Assembly: GCA_964415245.1 (NCBI GenBank)
Contig: CAYQAJ010000012.1
Span: forward strand, 1-41,167
Length of the DNA: 41,167 bases
Source: CAYQAJ01 sp964415245
GTDB taxonomy: Bacteria; Planctomycetota; Planctomycetia; Pirellulales; Pirellulaceae
Reading direction: 5' to 3'
The notes beneath the pieces were generated by a model. It was not told the DNA's origin. It ran no database searches and saw nothing but the letters and a program-made list of their open reading frames with translations. The position numbers and the translations under genes are program-made. Each line of letters begins with the position of its first letter. Position 1 is the stretch's first letter. Positions 1 through 8,490 of the stretch are shown piece by piece.

Positions 1-606
1 GACGCTCACCTTCTCAACCGGCTGCGACGTGTACTTCGCCGTGCTCATGGGAAACAGCACCTCGGTCAGTCCGCCCGCCTTGCGGCAGACTTGCGAGTAC
101 CGCATGGTCACGGTGCGCTCGGCGCCGGCCGGCACCGGGAACACGCTCGTCTTGAACATGCCCGTGCCCATCCATTCCATCAGGGCCGGGTCCTGGTTCT
201 GGCGAATGTAGCCTTCATAGATGCGCCGCGCTTCGCCCGCGTCGAGCAACTTGGCGTCGTATTCCGTTCCGTCGACCATGAAGGTGAGCCGGTCGACCGC
301 CCCGTCATAGGGAAGCGGAAACACGAACGAAACCTCCATCTGGCGGCTGCCGGTGTTGACGAACGATTGCGACACCTGCACCTTGGCCACCTGGTCGGCC
401 AGGCTCATGTTCACCGCCAGCTCTTTGATTTTGTACGACTGCTGCGGCTGGGGTACTGGAATCGGCCGTGGTCCCGGCCAGATGATCGGTCGGGGGAGCC
501 GGAAGTTCTGGTCGGGCCGCGTGTCGATCAGTAGCCCTTGGGCCGACGCCAAAGCCGGCGCCAGCAAAAGCGACAGGGCTAGAGTCGCCAACATGATTCT
601 TCGCAT
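1..606 (-). CDS. VIT-domain secreted protein (5' part only)
   Basis: Reading is open to the window edge, so only the first 202 residues are visible. Residues 1-23 form a signal peptide (hydrophobic run, then ASAQG). A Pro-rich linker (35-56) precedes a VIT (vault/inter-alpha-trypsin) domain from about residue 57, recognisable by RRIYEGY (128-133 region), QDPALMEW (138-145) and the FKTSVFPVPAGAERT stretch (151-165). VIT proteins usually continue into a von Willebrand A domain, which would lie outside the window. Start chosen at 606 because GAGGAGG sits about 8 bases upstream. Role is probably in the envelope or periplasm; the partner is unknown. Confidence 0.85.
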   Translation of the reverse strand, partial: MRRIMLATLALSLLLAPALASAQGLLIDTRPDQNFRLPRPIIWPGPRPIPVPQPQQSYKIKELAVNMSLADQVAKVQVSQSFVNTGSRQMEVSFVFPLPYDGAVDRLTFMVDGTEYDAKLLDAGEARRIYEGYIRQNQDPALMEWMGTGMFKTSVFPVPAGAERTVTMRYSQVCRKAGGLTEVLFPMSTAKYTSQPVEKVSV

Positions 607-962
607 GACGTGATCCTCCTCGATTCGCCGTGTCGTAAGTCACGCCGGGCCGCTCGGCGGTCCGGCGGATCGGTCGACGCTGGGGAACCGCTGATGCAGC
701 GTTACCCCCCTCCCAGAACGCAATCCCATATACGCAACTCGCTGCGGGACAGGCGATTGCTGCCTGTCTAACGGTTGCGGCAGACGCCCGCTCCCCCCTG
801 TTCTTCCCCCCCCGCAAATTCCTTTTGTTCCCCTCAACACTCCATCCTAGCGATTAGACGCGGGGAATCGCCAGATAGTTCCTTGCCTCAGAGGGGGTGC
901 AGCGCAACGCGCCTGCGGCCTGCCACGTCGCTTTTCAGCCAACCTAGAGGGCGGCAGGGCAC
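607..962. other. Intergenic stretch without a gene
   Basis: No convincing coding frame. It lies upstream of the VIT gene and downstream of the terminator of the Tyr-rich protein gene, so it should hold the VIT promoter, but I see no clear -35/-10 pair. It contains a perfect 7-bp inverted repeat (748-768) and a C-rich tract at about 790-815. Confidence 0.6.
748..768. repeat. Perfect 7-bp inverted repeat
   Basis: GACAGGC, a 7-base loop, then GCCTGTC. It lies about 140 bases upstream of the VIT gene start. It could be an operator for that gene or a small hairpin. No T-run follows on either strand, so it is not a standard terminator. Confidence 0.45.
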
Positions 963-1006
963 AAAAAAAGCCGCCACCTTCCGGAAACGCTCCGGAAGAT
1001 GACGGC
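963..1006 (-). terminator. Rho-independent terminator
   Basis: An 8-bp perfect stem (CTTCCGGA / TCCGGAAG) with a 5-base loop is extended by GCCG/CGGC at the base. On the minus strand the stem is followed by seven T residues (positions 969-963). It lies about 140 bases after the stop of the small Tyr-rich protein gene at 1145-1453 and is its natural terminator. Confidence 0.85.
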
Positions 1007-1144
1007 AGGGGCGGGGGCTATCACCTCAACTCTGTTTCGAAGTTCAGATTCCGGCGGCTGGTTCTCACCGCGCGTCATCTGCGGCGAACGGCATGCCCCA
1101 ACGCACTTCACAGGCGACGCGGTGTGTCGCCCGCCCGGTCCGGC

Positions 1145-1453
1145 TTAGTATCCGAACCGAATCGAAAAGCGGGGGGTCTGCACGGCGATTCCACCGCGTT
1201 GGTGGTAGTAATAGTCGTTGTAGTACGCCTGATGACGATCGAAATACACCGAAGACTGGTACGGGAATCGGTACGTTGAGTTGGTGTACAAGTAGGGATC
1301 GCGGTACACGTTGTAGCCAATTGGCGCACGGCTGGCGCAGCCGTAACCGCCACGCCCCACGTAGCTACGCGTGTAGCGGTGATCGGCGAAAGCGGACGAC
1401 GTGGCCAGCGCCACTCCCGCGAAAACAACCAAAGCCAATACGATTCGTTTCAT
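1145..1453 (-). CDS. Small Tyr-rich secreted protein
   Basis: 102 aa. Residues 1-23 are a signal peptide (MKRIVLALV..., cleavage likely after SAFA). The mature part is about 80 residues with roughly 20% Tyr, plus Arg and Gly, and a YNDYYYHQ patch near residues 77-84; it has one Cys. No known domain. Such composition suggests an envelope, matrix or adhesive polypeptide, but that is inference. AGGAGG lies 9 bases before the ATG, and a strong terminator follows at 963-1006, so the unit is monocistronic. Alternative frames over the same DNA lack a signal peptide and ribosome site. Confidence 0.8.
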   Translation of the reverse strand: MKRIVLALVVFAGVALATSSAFADHRYTRSYVGRGGYGCASRAPIGYNVYRDPYLYTNSTYRFPYQSSVYFDRHQAYYNDYYYHQRGGIAVQTPRFSIRFGY

Positions 1454-1783
1454 TTCGCCTTGCCTCCTGGGATGGACGTTTGTTTTGTTGGGGCAGGCGG
1501 CGCGAGCCCCCGTTCCACCGGACCTCCGGGTGGAACTGCCTTGCGGCTCTTCGTAATGGGATGCACGTCGCGCGCCAATTCAGGGCCGCACGTGCCCCAA
1601 GTGCCAACGGGAATTGCAGATAGGATGAAGTGGCAGCCGGCAGTGGTGGTTCCGAAGCGTGCAGCGGCTGTCGTCAAAACGAGTACGCGCTGTTGCACCG
1701 TTGACGACGCAAACGTGGCAACTCTACCCACCTCGGCGACACGGGATCTCTGCGTCACGGCGGTAGCCCGTCACCGGGCCGCA
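1454..1783. other. Intergenic stretch without a gene
   Basis: 330 bases between two minus-strand genes. I see no protein-like reading frame or RNA gene. It should carry the promoter of the Tyr-rich protein gene, but I cannot point to a convincing -10/-35 pair. Confidence 0.5.
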
Positions 1784-2380
1784 TCACCGGGCGGCGGTGT
1801 CACGTGAATCGCCGGACCCCGCGCGCCGCTGCTCTTCGAGGATGGCGCTCAGATGTTCCGCCACTTCGCTCTTGAAACTGCGCAACAGTGCGTCGAGGTC
1901 GACGTGTTGCGGCTGGGACTCGCCCCCCTTATCCCACGCAATGATGCCAAAGCCGACTTCGGTGACCACGAGCTGGGAGACGTGCGAGCGCGGCGAGTCG
2001 GCGTTCTGCTCCGACATCAAGTCGGTCACGGCCATGGCGTGGGCGTCGCGCAGGCGGCTCCAGTGAGAGTCGGGTTGGTTGGGAACGTCGTGGCCGACCA
2101 GCGCGCGATAGAGTCTGCCAACGGCCCACTGCTGCAGCATGGCGGCCTGCAGCATTCCATAGAGATGCAAATAGCGCTGGGACAAGTTGGCCGTGGGGCT
2201 CTGGGCTTCGTAACAGGCGAGCGCCTGCGACGACTCCTCAAGCGTGTCGAGTGCCACGCAGAGCGACACCCAGCCTTCGAAGTCGGTCCAGTCGCCCGCC
2301 GACGATTCGAACCTCGATCGGTAGCCGATGTCGTTGACAAGGCGGCGGATTTCGCCGACCTGGTCGAGAATGCTCATCAT
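1784..2380 (-). CDS. Conserved-looking hypothetical protein
   Basis: 198 aa from the chosen start. No domain recognised. It is a soluble, probably all-helical protein with regular Leu/Ala heptad-like spacing (residues about 30-110) and an acidic-basic C-terminus with EEQRRAG. No signal peptide or membrane segment. The ATGATG at 2380 is preferred over the ATG at 2410 because GAGGG lies 7 bases upstream of it and nothing comparable precedes 2410. Codon use matches the neighbours. Function unknown. Confidence 0.7.
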   Translation of the reverse strand: MMSILDQVGEIRRLVNDIGYRSRFESSAGDWTDFEGWVSLCVALDTLEESSQALACYEAQSPTANLSQRYLHLYGMLQAAMLQQWAVGRLYRALVGHDVPNQPDSHWSRLRDAHAMAVTDLMSEQNADSPRSHVSQLVVTEVGFGIIAWDKGGESQPQHVDLDALLRSFKSEVAEHLSAILEEQRRAGSGDSRDTAAR

Positions 2381-2569
2381 GGCCCGACCCTCGCAAAGGC
2401 GCCGAGCCATTGTAACCGAGCGGCGTGTCGGAGGCGAACGACGAACTGGCCGATCGTGGTCAGTTGTTCCGCCTCTGTCGGATCAATTGTCCGGGAAGGG
2501 TTGCCCCGTCGACAGATCACGGCGCCCTAGCAACGGATCCACCGGAGACGGAACAACCGACCTCCGAAG

Positions 2570-2643
2570 CGAGGCCGACGGGACTCGAACCCGCAACCCC
2601 CAGATCGACAGTCTGGTGCGCTAACCAATTGCGCCACGGCCCC
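2570..2643 (-). tRNA. tRNA-Asp (anticodon GTC)
   Basis: Folds into a standard cloverleaf of 74 nt. The acceptor arm pairs GGGGCCG with CGGCCTC (one G-T). The anticodon stem CCAGA/TCTGG encloses the loop CTGTCGA, giving anticodon GTC for Asp. The T arm has GCGGG-TTCGAGT-CCCGT. The discriminator base is G, as expected for tRNA-Asp. CCA is not encoded. Confidence 0.97.
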
Positions 2644-2663
2644 GATTTCGCTTGAGCTGGTTG

Positions 2664-2691
2664 ATTATATACCTGCCCGGAACCCCTGCAA
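2664..2691 (-). promoter_or_regulatory. Sigma70-type promoter of tRNA-Asp
   Basis: On the minus strand TTGCAG (2691-2686) and a perfect TATAAT (2669-2664) are separated by 16 bases. Initiation would fall near 2657, leaving a leader of about 13 nt before the tRNA. It is one of the two best promoters in the window. Confidence 0.8.
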
Positions 2692-3002
2692 GGCCGACGT
2701 GCGACCGCTGATTGTTAGCAATTCCGGTACGTCGCCGAACTTGTTTTCCATCACCCACCTATCGAACCGGTTCGTCGGTCGGAGAGGGCAGCGCGACCAG
2801 CAGAGGAGCTGAATCGGCGCATCCGCCGTTCTCGTCAAATCCCCATCGTGCCGCGCCGCGCGGCACGATCGAAACAACCGGCAGCAACCACACAGGCCGC
2901 GCTCGTCCTTCGAGCGCCGGGCCGCCGCGCCCGCCGCCGAGACGTATGGTTGATACGGACGCCAGGCGGTTGCCCGTAACTCTTGGGAGCTCATGCCAAA
3001 CC
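2692..3002. other. Intergenic stretch without a gene
   Basis: Lies between the tRNA promoter and a small plus-strand frame. No protein-like reading frame. It has a perfect 12-base palindrome, CGAACCGGTTCG, at about 2763-2774, of unknown use. Confidence 0.45.
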
Positions 3003-3149
3003 ATGTGGGACCACATAGCGCGATATGGCGACGAGCTGGGCCGCATGCTCAACGGAATGGGCCGGATGCAGTGGCTGCTGGTGTTTGGCGCGGCAGTGCT
3101 GCTCGGTTTCCTGTGCATGCGCGGCTTTGGCTCGCGGAAGCAGTATTGA
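3003..3149 (+). CDS. Small single-pass membrane protein
   Basis: 48 aa: an amphipathic N-terminus (MWDHIARYGDELGRML), one membrane segment at about residues 23-40 (WLLVFGAAVLLGFLCM), and a basic tail GSRKQY. The composition is protein-like, unlike the overlapping frames. GGGAG lies about 12 bases upstream, longer than ideal, so the start is uncertain. The gene has flanking noncoding DNA on both sides. No family is named with confidence; it could be a regulatory or stress microprotein. Confidence 0.5.
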   Translation: MWDHIARYGDELGRMLNGMGRMQWLLVFGAAVLLGFLCMRGFGSRKQY

Positions 3150-3546
3150 GGTCCGCCGGCTCGACACCAACGGCTCGGTATCTGCGGTGTGGGACTGATC
3201 TCGTTACCGAGCGTGTCGGCAAGCGCCCCACCCTTGCTTCTTTCTCGTCGTCTCACGCCTGCGGCATTGCCGACGCGCTCGACCTTTCCTGCGCACGACC
3301 GCGCGCCGTGCACGCCGCAGTCCAGCCGAGGCGCACGCGCGACGCCGAAACGACTCCCGCAAGTCATGCGGATTTCACGTGCGCGCCAGCCGGCGGAGAT
3401 GCGTTTTTCGGCATTCATTTCGGCTTCTTTCGCTTTTGTGTGACTTAGAGTTGCTGCGTGTGCCGGCGCGCCTTGAACCGCGCCGGAAAGCTGCGCCAGC
3501 CGTCCACAACTTGCGGACGATCGGCCCCTTATAGGACGCCAACGCA
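3150..3546. other. Intergenic stretch without a gene
   Basis: 397 bases. Open frames here have Arg/Pro/Ala-biased translations typical of noncoding GC-rich DNA. It should carry the promoter of the GGDEF gene at 3547, but I see no clear promoter. Confidence 0.45.
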
Positions 3547-4563
3547 ATGGACATGTGGATCCTCGGAATACCGACGCCCGTGGCGCTGGCCGCCGTGGCC
3601 CTGATCGGCTACTGGGTGGGCAACATCCGTCGGCGGCGGCGTGAGCATTTCGACCACATCAACGCCCGGCACGAATTGAAGCGCGCCCGCACGGTGATTC
3701 GCCAGCTCGAGTCGATCAGCACCCAGGTACGGCGCAGTCTGGCCCGACATCACACCAGCGTCGAGCGGTTCAAGCAGCGGCTCGACAATTTGAGCGAAGA
3801 GGAAAACGGCGCCGCCTGGGCCAGTCTCAGCGAAGAGGCGGATCGCGTGCTGCGGCCCACCCTGTGGCTCTCGTCGCAAATCGCCCACGCCTACGACGAA
3901 ATTCGCCAGCAGACCAACCTGCTGATGACGTTTACCGAAGCCCGTACCGACGCGCTCACCGGCCTCAGCAATCGCCGCGCGATGGACGAATCGCTGGCCA
4001 CGCTGCTGGCCATGAGCCGGCGATATCGCACGCACTTTGCCGTCGCGCTGTTGGACGTGGACGGTTTCAAACAAGTGAACGATCGGCACGGTCACCTGCA
4101 CGGCGACCGTGTGTTGAAGAAGATCGCTCGCATCCTCGACGAATGCGCCCGCGATACCGACATGGTGGCTCGGATTGACGGCGAGCGGTTCGCGGCCGTG
4201 ATGCCTCACACCGATCTGGAGGGGGCGGCCCTCATGGCCGAAAGGATGCGCCAGGCCATCGACGACGAGTTATCGGTCTCAGTCTGCCTGGGCGTTTCTG
4301 TGCTCCAGGAAGGCGATTGTCCCCGCACGCTGCTCGCCCGGGCCGATGCGGCGCTCTATGCCGCCAAGGAAGACGGACGTAACTGCGTCTGCCAACACGA
4401 TGGGTCGCTCATCAACCGCGTGACGCCGCGCCGCCAGAACTTGCCCGGACCCAGGGACGGCACCGACGACGCGGGCAACGATGAATTGGGCGACGATGAC
4501 GCCGACCAGCCCATTACGGACGTCCCCGACGAGGGTTCGCAGATGGCGCTGCAGCAGTTGTAG
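3547..4563 (+). CDS. GGDEF-domain protein with degenerate active site
   Basis: 338 aa. A membrane segment spans residues 9-25, followed by a basic RRRRR stop-transfer stretch, a helical linker (about 40-130) and a GGDEF domain (about 133-282). The fold markers are intact: TDALTGLSNRR (134-144), the metal-site LLDVDGFK (168-175), ND (178-179) and HLHGDRVL. The signature loop reads DGERF (211-215) instead of GGDEF, so the acidic fourth residue is Arg. RxxD of the inhibitory c-di-GMP site (202-205) is present exactly five residues upstream. The likely role is c-di-GMP binding rather than synthesis. The tail (300-338) is acidic and disordered. It is convergent with the TPR gene. Confidence 0.88.
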   Translation: MDMWILGIPTPVALAAVALIGYWVGNIRRRRREHFDHINARHELKRARTVIRQLESISTQVRRSLARHHTSVERFKQRLDNLSEEENGAAWASLSEEADRVLRPTLWLSSQIAHAYDEIRQQTNLLMTFTEARTDALTGLSNRRAMDESLATLLAMSRRYRTHFAVALLDVDGFKQVNDRHGHLHGDRVLKKIARILDECARDTDMVARIDGERFAAVMPHTDLEGAALMAERMRQAIDDELSVSVCLGVSVLQEGDCPRTLLARADAALYAAKEDGRNCVCQHDGSLINRVTPRRQNLPGPRDGTDDAGNDELGDDDADQPITDVPDEGSQMALQQL

Positions 4564-4657
4564 CGGCCGACGCCGATCGTTGCCACGATTGCAGCACCCC
4601 CGACGTGGCCGATTCGACGCGAGCCCGACGCGCCCGACTCTCTCCGGCGCGTGCTCC

Positions 4658-5812
4658 TTAGAATAGGTCGTCTCCCGGCTCGAACCCCAGCTCGCGAACG
4701 CGCCGCAAGTCACGCTCGGCATAATAGTCCGCATTGAGCTTCTGCCAGACCAATGCCCGGTGGTACCGAATGACCGCCACGCTGCGTTCGAGTTCCCTGC
4801 GCCGGCGGGCGACGAGACGCGGATCGGTGATCGCCCACTTGTCGCGCTCGACGACCACGTCCCACTGCGCGTATTGCCACTCGGCTCCGCTCACGGCGGC
4901 GTTGAAGTCGATCATGGCGGCCCGCAGCTCGCTCGCTTGCCGGCGCAGCTCGCCCTCCTGCAACTGCAGCTCGCTCGTCAGCTCCTCCTGGTGCGGTTCC
5001 AACTCGCGCCGCTCCTCATCCGACTCATAGTTCCGGGAATGCCCCATCGCCAGCTCCGCGTACTTCTCCGCCTGCCGTGCATGACGCTCCGCCTGCTGCC
5101 AATGTAAGTAGCCGCGCGTATCGAGCCACATCGGATCGCCGGGCTGGTGGTCCAAGGCGGCCTCAATCTCAGTCATGGCCTCCTCGTGCTCGATGTCGCC
5201 CAAGGCTCGTGCATAGGCGCGGCCGTTGTAGGCCGAGTACAGTTGCTCGTTCGAATCGTTCAGCATCTGAAGCCAGAAAGGTTGCCGGCCGACGATGCGA
5301 ACAATCACATTCCAATCCGCGACAGCCTCGTCGTGCCTGCCCAGATGCTGCAAGACCAGCGAGCGCTGAAGTAGGTACTGCGGATCTTCCCCGGCCAGCT
5401 CGATCGCGCGGTCGGCGTCGGCAAGGCTCGCCTCCAAGGCGCGGCGCTCGTTGTCGGGATTCTCTTCGAGCAGGGCAGCCTCCAGCCGAAACTGGCTCCG
5501 CCGGCGGAAGAGATCGGCGCTCCGGGAATCCAGTTCGATGGCCGAGTCCATCCCGGCCAGGGACGCCTGCAGGTCGCCGTTGCGCTGGTGCTCGACCGCC
5601 GCTGCCATCCGCCACCGTGCCAATTCCCGCGGGGCCTCCCTCACTGCGGCCACCAGAGCGAGCAGCAAGAGAGCGGCCAGCAGCGCCCACCGTAATACCC
5701 GCCCGATGGCGGGATTCCCGCCGACCGCCCTCGCCGACTCATTCGAGACGGCGCGCGCCGGCAGATGGGCCGCCACCTGGCTGGAGTCAGCCGAATCGCC
5801 AAGACTGCTCAT
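4658..5812 (-). CDS. Membrane-anchored TPR protein
   Basis: 384 aa. A disordered N-terminal cytoplasmic stretch (1-37) precedes one membrane helix (39-57), then helical pairs of TPR type at about 68-98, 125-140, 144-175 and 193-240, where [AG]-x3-[AL] spacing and D-P-x-Y/W turns are visible (GEDPQYL, PGDPMWL). Residues 265-345 are highly charged and probably coiled-coil. TPR arrays hold protein complexes together; the partner is not indicated by context. GGGAG lies 6 bases before the ATG. The gene is alone, convergent with the GGDEF gene. Confidence 0.82.
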   Translation of the reverse strand: MSSLGDSADSSQVAAHLPARAVSNESARAVGGNPAIGRVLRWALLAALLLLALVAAVREAPRELARWRMAAAVEHQRNGDLQASLAGMDSAIELDSRSADLFRRRSQFRLEAALLEENPDNERRALEASLADADRAIELAGEDPQYLLQRSLVLQHLGRHDEAVADWNVIVRIVGRQPFWLQMLNDSNEQLYSAYNGRAYARALGDIEHEEAMTEIEAALDHQPGDPMWLDTRGYLHWQQAERHARQAEKYAELAMGHSRNYESDEERRELEPHQEELTSELQLQEGELRRQASELRAAMIDFNAAVSGAEWQYAQWDVVVERDKWAITDPRLVARRRRELERSVAVIRYHRALVWQKLNADYYAERDLRRVRELGFEPGDDLF

Positions 5813-6081
5813 GGAAGCTCCCTTGCAAGTCTCCCAGACCCCGTGCCGCCGCCTCGTTGGGGGTGCCTAGGCCGAAGCCAAGTTGACGCGATGCGTGCCC
5901 ACCCCTACCATCGGCATTGAAAGCGTAGTCTCGCGTCGAGGCAAGGCGCCGCAAATCGGCTGCCGGGGGAGCCGACGCCGCGACAACGGAGAATCGCCCG
6001 GACCGGCTCGATCGGCAAGCCCCGGCGATTTGCCCTCACACCAGCCTCCGGTTTCCCTCCGGCACGAGCGAGGAGTTCGTC

Positions 6082-6408
6082 ATGCCTTTGTACGAAATCG
6101 AAACCGACGCACATATTATCATTACCTGGGCCGACGACGAAACCGCCGCTGCCGCAGTCGTCACGCGGGCCTACCCCAGCGACTGCGTGGTCCGACTCAC
6201 CAAACGGCCCCGCGATACCTGGGTAATCTCCAAGGGCGCGCTCGGACTCACCGGTTCCCAGCCCGATCCTTGCGCCGTGGCCCGAGACTGCCTTGAAAAG
6301 GCGGCCGGCGACAAGGTCCATGCTATCCGCCTGTACATGCACGAAACCGGCTCCGACCTCGAGCATGCCCGCAGGGCCATCGAGTCGAACATGGTGATGG
6401 GCTGGTAG
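6082..6408 (+). CDS. Small hypothetical protein
   Basis: 108 aa, soluble, with no signal peptide and no domain I can name. The N-terminus (YEIETDAHIIITWADDE) looks like a beta-hairpin and the C-terminus (DLEHARRAIESNM) is helical. GAGGAG lies 7 bases before the ATG, which supports both gene and start. The upstream gap shared with the divergent TPR gene is about 270 bases and should hold its promoter. Function unknown. Confidence 0.75.
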   Translation: MPLYEIETDAHIIITWADDETAAAAVVTRAYPSDCVVRLTKRPRDTWVISKGALGLTGSQPDPCAVARDCLEKAAGDKVHAIRLYMHETGSDLEHARRAIESNMVMGW

Positions 6409-6704
6409 CGACCGGCTAAAGCGCAAAGCGGCACTCCGTCCCACCCGCATTCTAACTTCCCATCCCGCCTTCCGCTTTCGGACCTTCCCGACGAGCGCGG
6501 CGGGCTGATTCGACCTTGCGTGCGCCGCAAATCTTTCCTGTCTGTTGTTTCTGTCTCACTCTGCCGACAATCGCGGCTCGCACTCGGCGAATTGAGTTAT
6601 CGCCGACCCACCCCCCGCACGATGTCCACTTGCAGGAGCGGTGTCAAATACTTTAGCGCCAGCCAGACGACTCGTCGGCGGGCCGCGCAACCCACCAAGG
6701 TGGC

Positions 6705-6944
6705 ATGCAGATGGTTCGCAAGCAGGCCAGCTCGACGCGCCGCACCTTACTGGCCGTCAACAGCCCGGGCGCCGGCCGAGCGCGACAGTTCCGCGTACAG
6801 TACCAACTCAACACGGCGACCGATTGGCGCCTCTTCGGCAGCTTTCTGCATCACGACCGGGCGCGGCACTGCATCGACGAATTGAGAAACCGCGGGTTTC
6901 GGGCGCGCGTAATACGCTATGCGATGTGCCCGACGGCCAACTGA
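6705..6944 (+). CDS. Small basic hypothetical protein
   Basis: 79 aa. The N-terminal 25 residues are basic and of low complexity. Residues 28-70 look folded, with alternating strands and a helix (FRVQYQL, WRLFGSF, ARHCIDELRNRGFRARVIRY), an arrangement reminiscent of SPOR-like or small ferredoxin-fold domains, but no motif proves this. AAGGTGG lies close upstream; the ATG at 6711 is an equally good start. The gene is isolated. Confidence 0.5.
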   Translation: MQMVRKQASSTRRTLLAVNSPGAGRARQFRVQYQLNTATDWRLFGSFLHHDRARHCIDELRNRGFRARVIRYAMCPTAN

Positions 6945-7043
6945 TCGTCCGTCGAGCAAGTATCAATCGCTCGCGACTTCGCGCGCCGATGCATCCACGG
7001 CAAGGCGAAACGCGGCGGCACGCTTAACACGACCGGGCGCGCA

Positions 7044-7079
7044 TAGCACAGTCCGGCATCACCGCCCGACGCCGTGCTA
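7044..7079 (-). terminator. Possible terminator hairpin without T-run
   Basis: TAGCAC at 7044-7049 pairs with GTGCTA at 7074-7079, and the inner GTCCGGC/GCCCGAC pairs with one mismatch. It overlaps the stop codon of the DUF1559 gene. No T-run follows on the minus strand, so it may stabilise the transcript end rather than terminate on its own. Confidence 0.4.
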
Positions 7080-8024
7080 ATCTCCGGTGTTGGTGCTCTC
7101 GCCGCCCCGGATCGTGGCCATGGCGCGAAAGACGTCCAGCGATACGGTGTTGTGGATGAACCGCACCGAGCCGTCGGCAAAGGCGACGTGGACGCCCCCG
7201 GAATGGAAGCTGTTTGCCTTCCAGGGATTCGTGTGGTTCGAGTTGGGAGTCCAGTCAAAGTAGACCACGTTGTGCAGGTTCATTCCGCGACTGATCTCCA
7301 AGCCCGTTGTGCCAGATGAATCGCCGTCAATATGGCTGATCGTCGTTCGTCCCCACGTTTCGCATACCATGGCCGTGTGGCTGAGGCCATCGCGAATGTT
7401 TTTCGCCGCAGTGCGTGAGTCATTGAAAAACATGCCATTGTGCGCATTGCAGTGGGGATACGAAGTCGTGCCGTCGGGATGAGGCAAAGTCGAATTCTCG
7501 TCCGATCCCGACACGGCGTAGTAGTGATTGATGCGTGCTCGTCCGCCCAGGCCCCACACGGTTGTCAGACCGGTGTAGGGGTCCGCCGGGCAGAAGAAGT
7601 CGGGAATCTTCATCTGCATCACGAGAACGTTGTTGGGGTCGCTGTACTGCGGACGGGCCTCAAAGTTGAGCAGGTCGTACTCGTTCTGCAGCTCCATTTC
7701 TGGGAAAATCAAGTTGCTCCAAATGCCGATCTGGCCATCCCATTCGCAGTGATCCGCCCCGGGGAAAGAAGGGTTGTACCCGGGATTCGCCGCCGTGCCG
7801 TGCACCTCGCCCGGCGGAAAGCGATTGTAGATTCCTTCATAGTGTTCCAGCGCAATAGCGATCTGCTTGAGTCGTTGGCCGCATTGTATCCGCTTGGCGG
7901 CTCGACGCGCCGCCTGCACGGCTGGTAGTAACATTGCGATCAGAATGCCGATGATGGCAATCACCGCCAGGAGCTCGACCAGGGTCACGCCGCGGCGACG
8001 AGTGAAACGAATGTTCGGAAGCAT
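7077..8024 (-). CDS. DUF1559 prepilin-like protein
   Basis: 315 aa. It starts with a type IV prepilin-type leader: basic residues, G12 then V13, with Glu at mature position 5 (GVTLVELLAVIAIIGILIA) and a single hydrophobic helix to about residue 40. The rest is the DUF1559 (SBP_bac_10-like) domain, with FPPGEVHG near 70, a substrate-like loop region, and the C-terminal HVAFADGSVRFI motif. This family is greatly expanded in planctomycetes and is thought to form pseudopilin-like surface or periplasmic proteins; the ligand is unknown. AAGGAGG lies 6 bases upstream of the ATG. The lipoprotein gene ends 28 bases upstream, so the two form an operon. Confidence 0.93.
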   Translation of the reverse strand: MLPNIRFTRRRGVTLVELLAVIAIIGILIAMLLPAVQAARRAAKRIQCGQRLKQIAIALEHYEGIYNRFPPGEVHGTAANPGYNPSFPGADHCEWDGQIGIWSNLIFPEMELQNEYDLLNFEARPQYSDPNNVLVMQMKIPDFFCPADPYTGLTTVWGLGGRARINHYYAVSGSDENSTLPHPDGTTSYPHCNAHNGMFFNDSRTAAKNIRDGLSHTAMVCETWGRTTISHIDGDSSGTTGLEISRGMNLHNVVYFDWTPNSNHTNPWKANSFHSGGVHVAFADGSVRFIHNTVSLDVFRAMATIRGGESTNTGD

Positions 8025-8052
8025 TGCCTTCCTCCTTCCCGAGGGGTCCGAC

Positions 8053-8490
8053 TCAGGGCTTGGTAGACAACGGAATATCGATCACGTTGTCCTTGCCGGC
8101 CACCACGTCGAATTCCAACCCCGATGTCTCCGGGTTGTTGTACTTGGTGGGAATGAGCGACTGCGGCAGCGTATCCTTTTCGTCGCGCGGCTCGGCGCGA
8201 ATGTCGACGCGCACTTTGTGATGACCCACTGCCGCGCCCTTGACAACGCCGCGATTGCCGGTCGTTTCCAGCTCGTAATGGCCGTCCGGGCCGATCGTGC
8301 CCACGGCGGGCGGCGATGGATTCTCGCCTTCCGTGGTCTCGGGCACGAATTGCACCATACCTCGGGTGGCCGCCTTGCCGTCGATCGTCACGGTGCCGGT
8401 AACCTTCTCCATGTCCGCCAAGCCCGAGCTGCATCCCGACATCAACAGCACGGCAGCGAGCCCAACGAGCGCAGCTTGAGAGCGGAACAC
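8053..8490 (-). CDS. Planctomycete lipoprotein, carboxypeptidase-regulatory-like fold
   Basis: 145 aa from a GTG start. The signal peptide (FRSQAALVGLAAVLLMSGC) ends in lipobox LMSGC, giving Cys19 as the lipidated residue. The mature protein opens with TGTVTIDGKAATRGMVQFVPE, written here as a short beta-sandwich typical of carboxypeptidase regulatory-like domains, and has GPDGHYELET followed by HHKVRVDI. A start at 8505 (TTG) is possible, but GGGAGG sits just before the GTG at 8490 and that start gives a textbook lipoprotein leader. It is the first gene of the pair with DUF1559, a frequent planctomycete arrangement. Confidence 0.85.
   Translation of the reverse strand: MFRSQAALVGLAAVLLMSGCSSGLADMEKVTGTVTIDGKAATRGMVQFVPETTEGENPSPPAVGTIGPDGHYELETTGNRGVVKGAAVGHHKVRVDIRAEPRDEKDTLPQSLIPTKYNNPETSGLEFDVVAGKDNVIDIPLSTKP

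Noticed and set aside
2993..3448. Longer plus-strand frame overlapping the 48-aa protein
   Set aside because: Its translation is Arg/Ala/Pro-biased with no structure, unlike the membrane-helix frame.
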